From the NCBI RefSeq assembly GCF_000688235.1, contig NZ_JHYO01000023.1, forward strand, positions 1 through 63,543: 63,543 nucleotides of DNA, given 5' to 3'. Positions 62,801 to 63,543 of the stretch are shown here, in pieces (within the stretch, counting starts at the first letter, position 1; each line of letters begins with the position of its first letter). The notes under the pieces were generated by a model, which made no database searches, was not told the DNA's origin, and was given only the letters and a program-made list of their open reading frames with translations. A program made the position numbers and the translations under genes. The stretch comes from Terasakiella pusilla DSM 6293. GTDB taxonomy: Bacteria; Pseudomonadota; Alphaproteobacteria; Rhodospirillales; Terasakiellaceae.

Positions 62801-63543
62801 TTCAGGTCAAAGTCGATCCAGTGATCTTCCACCCCGACTGCTGTCCCTGAAATATTGGCTTTATCTGCAATCGCCAGAACATCCACATGCACAGACGTGA
62901 CTTTTTCAGATGTATCCGGCGCGACCGGATCCCCCAGCGGCGTATCACTGGCCGTGCCCGCATCCACATCCGTTACCACGGCCCGCAGGTTGAAGTTGAA
63001 ATCTTCTTCACTATGTTTGTGGGTTGCAGGATTCCAACGGACTTCGATATTGTCCACATTGCCGGAAATATCATAGCGACCATCAACCTTGGGCACTAAT
63101 CCACCGCCAACGTAACGCACCTCAACGCCATCGGGCAAGTCTTCGATATAAACCGCAAGGCTTTCGGTTCCGTCAGCTGCGTTCACTTCAGCCGTCAGAT
63201 CCAGCTTGATCCACTGATCTTCCCCACCGCTGGCAGACCCGCCAACCGTCGGATCAACAATCCCCACATCCACATGAATGGTCTCAGGGCCACTCAAGGC
63301 CTTGTCACTATTCATGCTTTCTGTCGTTTCGCTATAGACGCGCAGGTCAAAGTCATCACTGACATTGTTGGGGGAGCGAACCTGTAAACCATCAAGGTCG
63401 TCCTTATCCATCACCCACGTGCCGGCAGGCAAGACCGTACCGTCATCCAGCGTGACCGGAGCGGTCAGTTTTTCCCCGGCGCTAAAGGTCACGCCGTCCG
63501 GTGCATCAGCGATATAGACTTTCAAGGATTCAGAGCCATCGGC
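56875..63543 (-). CDS. Giant repetitive secreted adhesin-like protein, N-terminal part outside window
   Basis: The 3' 6,669 bases (2,222 residues) of a very large gene; the frame is open to the right edge and its start is not in the window. The protein is acidic, lacks membrane spans and has almost no cysteine. It is built of about 14 Ig/cadherin-like units of some 120-150 residues. Each unit has a V-ADxPN joint, a GxEDxxIxLDL strand, an LVDTDGSESLxV strand and a VPxGxxF strand. A glycine-rich linker (SGGGSGGEPGWGDG, near base 59,650) divides two blocks. The C-terminal 330 residues differ: one GGGGEDILYLRG calcium-type turn and an end of EFSDLDKISF, in keeping with type I secretion. A biofilm or surface adhesin of LapA/Bap type is likely. 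The secretion genes must lie elsewhere. Confidence 0.88.
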   Translation of the reverse strand, partial: ADGSESLKVYIADAPDGVTFSAGEKLTAPVTLDDGTVLPAGTWVMDKDDLDGLQVRSPNNVSDDFDLRVYSETTESMNSDKALSGPETIHVDVGIVDPTVGGSASGGEDQWIKLDLTAEVNAADGTESLAVYIEDLPDGVEVRYVGGGLVPKVDGRYDISGNVDNIEVRWNPATHKHSEEDFNFNLRAVVTDVDAGTASDTPLGDPVAPDTSEKVTSVHVDVLAIADKANISGTAVGVEDHWIDFDLNISLQDTDGSESITSIVVSGVPDGVILNNGTQVLDGAGQPTGQWRLELSDLNDLKIKPVDDSNDNFTLKVSVTTQEQSDGDDVAKKTTTTNKNVDVQVFGDADMPTVNVVEDPQTITEDQFFNLRTVVNGEFAVDGDLTEGGSADQATSQDGSESLTFRITPQESGTRLAISSDGNISDSELVDLPPEGYWTVSAQDILDGKVYVGGAENWSSANGSANAIHFDIQAVSTEDDANVDDSALDGTGQSREGVAISDSETLTLVITPETDGSKISGNASGLEDQSGGIRYQPKITLVDTDGSEELTGNVVITTSDADMLAGQLKLNGVVLTPTDNGDGTYSWEFPSSSLTPTGTTGEYRLTDLYFFPEEHNANNINLKITVTTQEIATGETRDTTSNGKISVRAVADAPNVQVNEADVNGVITGTEDTYIDLGLDAQLVDTDGSESLTKFRLYDVEDGWEVGYLDDSGNFTKASDKGSYWDLDGTKLDQVVVRPPADHHTDTGVTMKFSVTSQESGSGWQVKTKEATSTQEFTVKVVADADTPSVITKNALGLEDTNIELEVRPALGTDTDGSETLSVLLENVPNGAQFFNAAGDPVGQRVSLDANGNVVADANGDYWHFENGSWTDLYVRPPEDSNEDFDIKVRARSTEGSNGDFEEATSTLHVDVIGVADTPNVGTGPIVISGDEDMEIDPNLESYASKDTDGSESLSVVISDVPAGLSIYMAPGSEDYMSYIGNGKWSVQSEYLDQVRMKTSKDFAGTKEVTVKFISTENDGDVSATTRKVQLQIEAEADQPIASIGASVIEDTAAIELNITAKPSDLTTESPEKITQIVINVDESGLPAGTELKLIYNGQTYDITVGSDDLVIDVDSSTAGYNATTGKLSGVILEGVPAHWSKDIPISMKVVSEDIDGSTATRDVASKVRIEADADPLATFSAHDTVTGTPGSTTSLGLNVAYTDTDGSEQAYLVVENVPNGATLNMGFSIGNGMWVVPGDADLSTLSFSSDYHGTASLKVRAIVVDTDPDGGSDTHYMDPITVDVTYPASGGGSGGEPGWGDGTGDPSGGTPQAPSVSSNITTPEDQGFNLTDLTMTVNEPGATPSAIVITNLPSGASISGAYYNSVDGSWVVPYDERGNITINPPKDFSGELKADVVVVSVEDGVATSSDSANIVIADVSPVTDGGSFSGGAAAGSNLLEDGGLIDLDLTLSQLDSDFSEGMTSNEITISDLPNDASLYLNGVELTPDADGKYTLSVDSIDGKGSIDIDGLSLKAPANFDGNINLKIETEFQDQTGAPKTVTGSISVDIEAVADQAQLDAQDASGYEDSAILLDLNAFNPDMVGEYASEKMAVLLTDVPPGSFVYGATNNDDGTWTIKKSNIDFDTGEVKNVYILPPRDFSGTMDLNLKAYSIENGTTSVAESTTSFQVNVIGVADTPDIDPSAASGAEDSEIALVLNEQIGDTSETMYVTVSDVPEGASFTDGNGNPVGIRVEVDADGRPILDANNEPVPAASGSSSSAWYFTAAQVGAGISFVAAAHASGAYTMNAVATSVDGDSVAHSLKEDFIVTVTGVADAPNLAIGDLTDALDGFHAVGAEDQAGGIALDITSSLVDTDGSETLQVILTGAPEGTTFVSNGVTISVNAMNQWVIDADQLADLYVIPPENYNGSFQLNVEARSEENGTTASTNGVLDVNVEAVNDAPELTLANQDQGLSGLVAEPITIIPDAAEAGLQLGINDTDGTELSGMTIQISNGVELGDSLGLYGIDISLGANGSLMLDGLDISVSYDQSTSTLTFQGNADHDTYASLAEKVVFTNSTGQFESGERTFTITAYDEGGASGTLDTTTTISDAGAQLSSDAMAGVQWGVNGVTMTGGTQDEQFIINFGDVDSINGGGGEDILYLRGSAGEDGDWLFNIEEDGTMTVTSASDSDLSGIVSLDHGAVNELNTDAHNIIFDGDASGKIEFENGEILEFSDLDKISF
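60690..63543 (-). repeat. Tandem Ig/cadherin-like protein repeats, about 370-445 bases each
   Basis: The encoded DGSE(S/T)L hallmark recurs near 60,696, 61,100, 61,484, 61,908, 62,352, 62,780, 63,168 and 63,535. That spacing of roughly 370-445 bases corresponds to 123-148 residues per unit. Repeats are diverged at DNA level, so the array is old rather than freshly amplified. Further, more degenerate units continue left to about 57,700. Confidence 0.8.

Noticed and set aside
56875-63543. DNA-level tandem repeats as a recent amplification or CRISPR-like array
   Set aside because: The periodicity is in the encoded protein; the DNA copies are strongly diverged and vary in length.

Overview
The window reads as chromosomal DNA of a marine-type alphaproteobacterium, most likely in the Rhodospirillales/Thalassospiraceae range (inferred from protein character, moderate GC judged by eye at about 50-52 %, and the density of TRAP transporters and LysR regulators; no rRNA or other marker gene is present, so genus is not assignable). 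Almost everything is encoded on the minus strand, so clusters are read right to left. No tRNA, rRNA, CRISPR array, transposase or phage gene was seen.

Region A (1-14.4 kb) is one catabolic cluster: a TRAP uptake system (dctPQM), a CaiB/BaiF CoA-transferase, two acyl-CoA dehydrogenases, a 617-residue regulator made of two complete LysR proteins fused in tandem, then a hydantoinase-like amidohydrolase, an M20 N-carbamoyl-amino-acid hydrolase, a DUF917 (thiohydantoin desulfurase-type) protein and a divergent urocanate hydratase, followed by the start of etfB. The last four enzymes match the order of reactions known for bacterial ergothioneine breakdown: thiourocanate to thiohydantoin-propionate to hydantoin-propionate to N-carbamoyl-glutamate to glutamate. 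Ergothionase itself is not in the window. The CoA-transferase and dehydrogenases suggest an added entry route through a saturated acid.

Region B (14.7-22.1 kb) holds two more tripartite carboxylate transporters back to back (a TAXI-type with fused 4TM/12TM permease, and a DctPQM set with a nitrilase-family amidase upstream), plus a divergent LysR. Region C (22.2-29.3 kb) is mixed: an AT-rich PD-(D/E)XK nuclease-like gene, a HAD phosphatase, two Nudix hydrolases, a chemoreceptor and a small hypothetical gene ending in a long structured terminator.

Region D (29.3-48 kb) is a 2-aminoethylphosphonate (AEP) island. It encodes an ABC importer, PhnW transaminase, PbfA-type hydroxy-AEP lyase, PhnY dehydrogenase, PhnA hydrolase, alanine dehydrogenase (recycling the alanine made by PhnW), a PdxJ paralogue (PLP precursor supply), an Na/Pi carrier, an FAD amine oxidase, an EamA permease and three LysR regulators, two or three of which look like paralogues. 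Short identical motifs recur upstream of several of these units.

Region E (48-56.8 kb) combines a TRAP system, a glutamine-synthetase-like ligase, an aldehyde and an iron-dependent alcohol dehydrogenase, an N-formylglutamate amidohydrolase-family enzyme and a divergent RpiR regulator with a repeated TTTTTCTGTCA element. The gene set fits gamma-glutamylation, oxidation and deglutamylation of an amino alcohol. Region F (56.9 kb to the right edge) is the C-terminal 2,222 residues of a giant repetitive secreted adhesin whose start lies outside the window.
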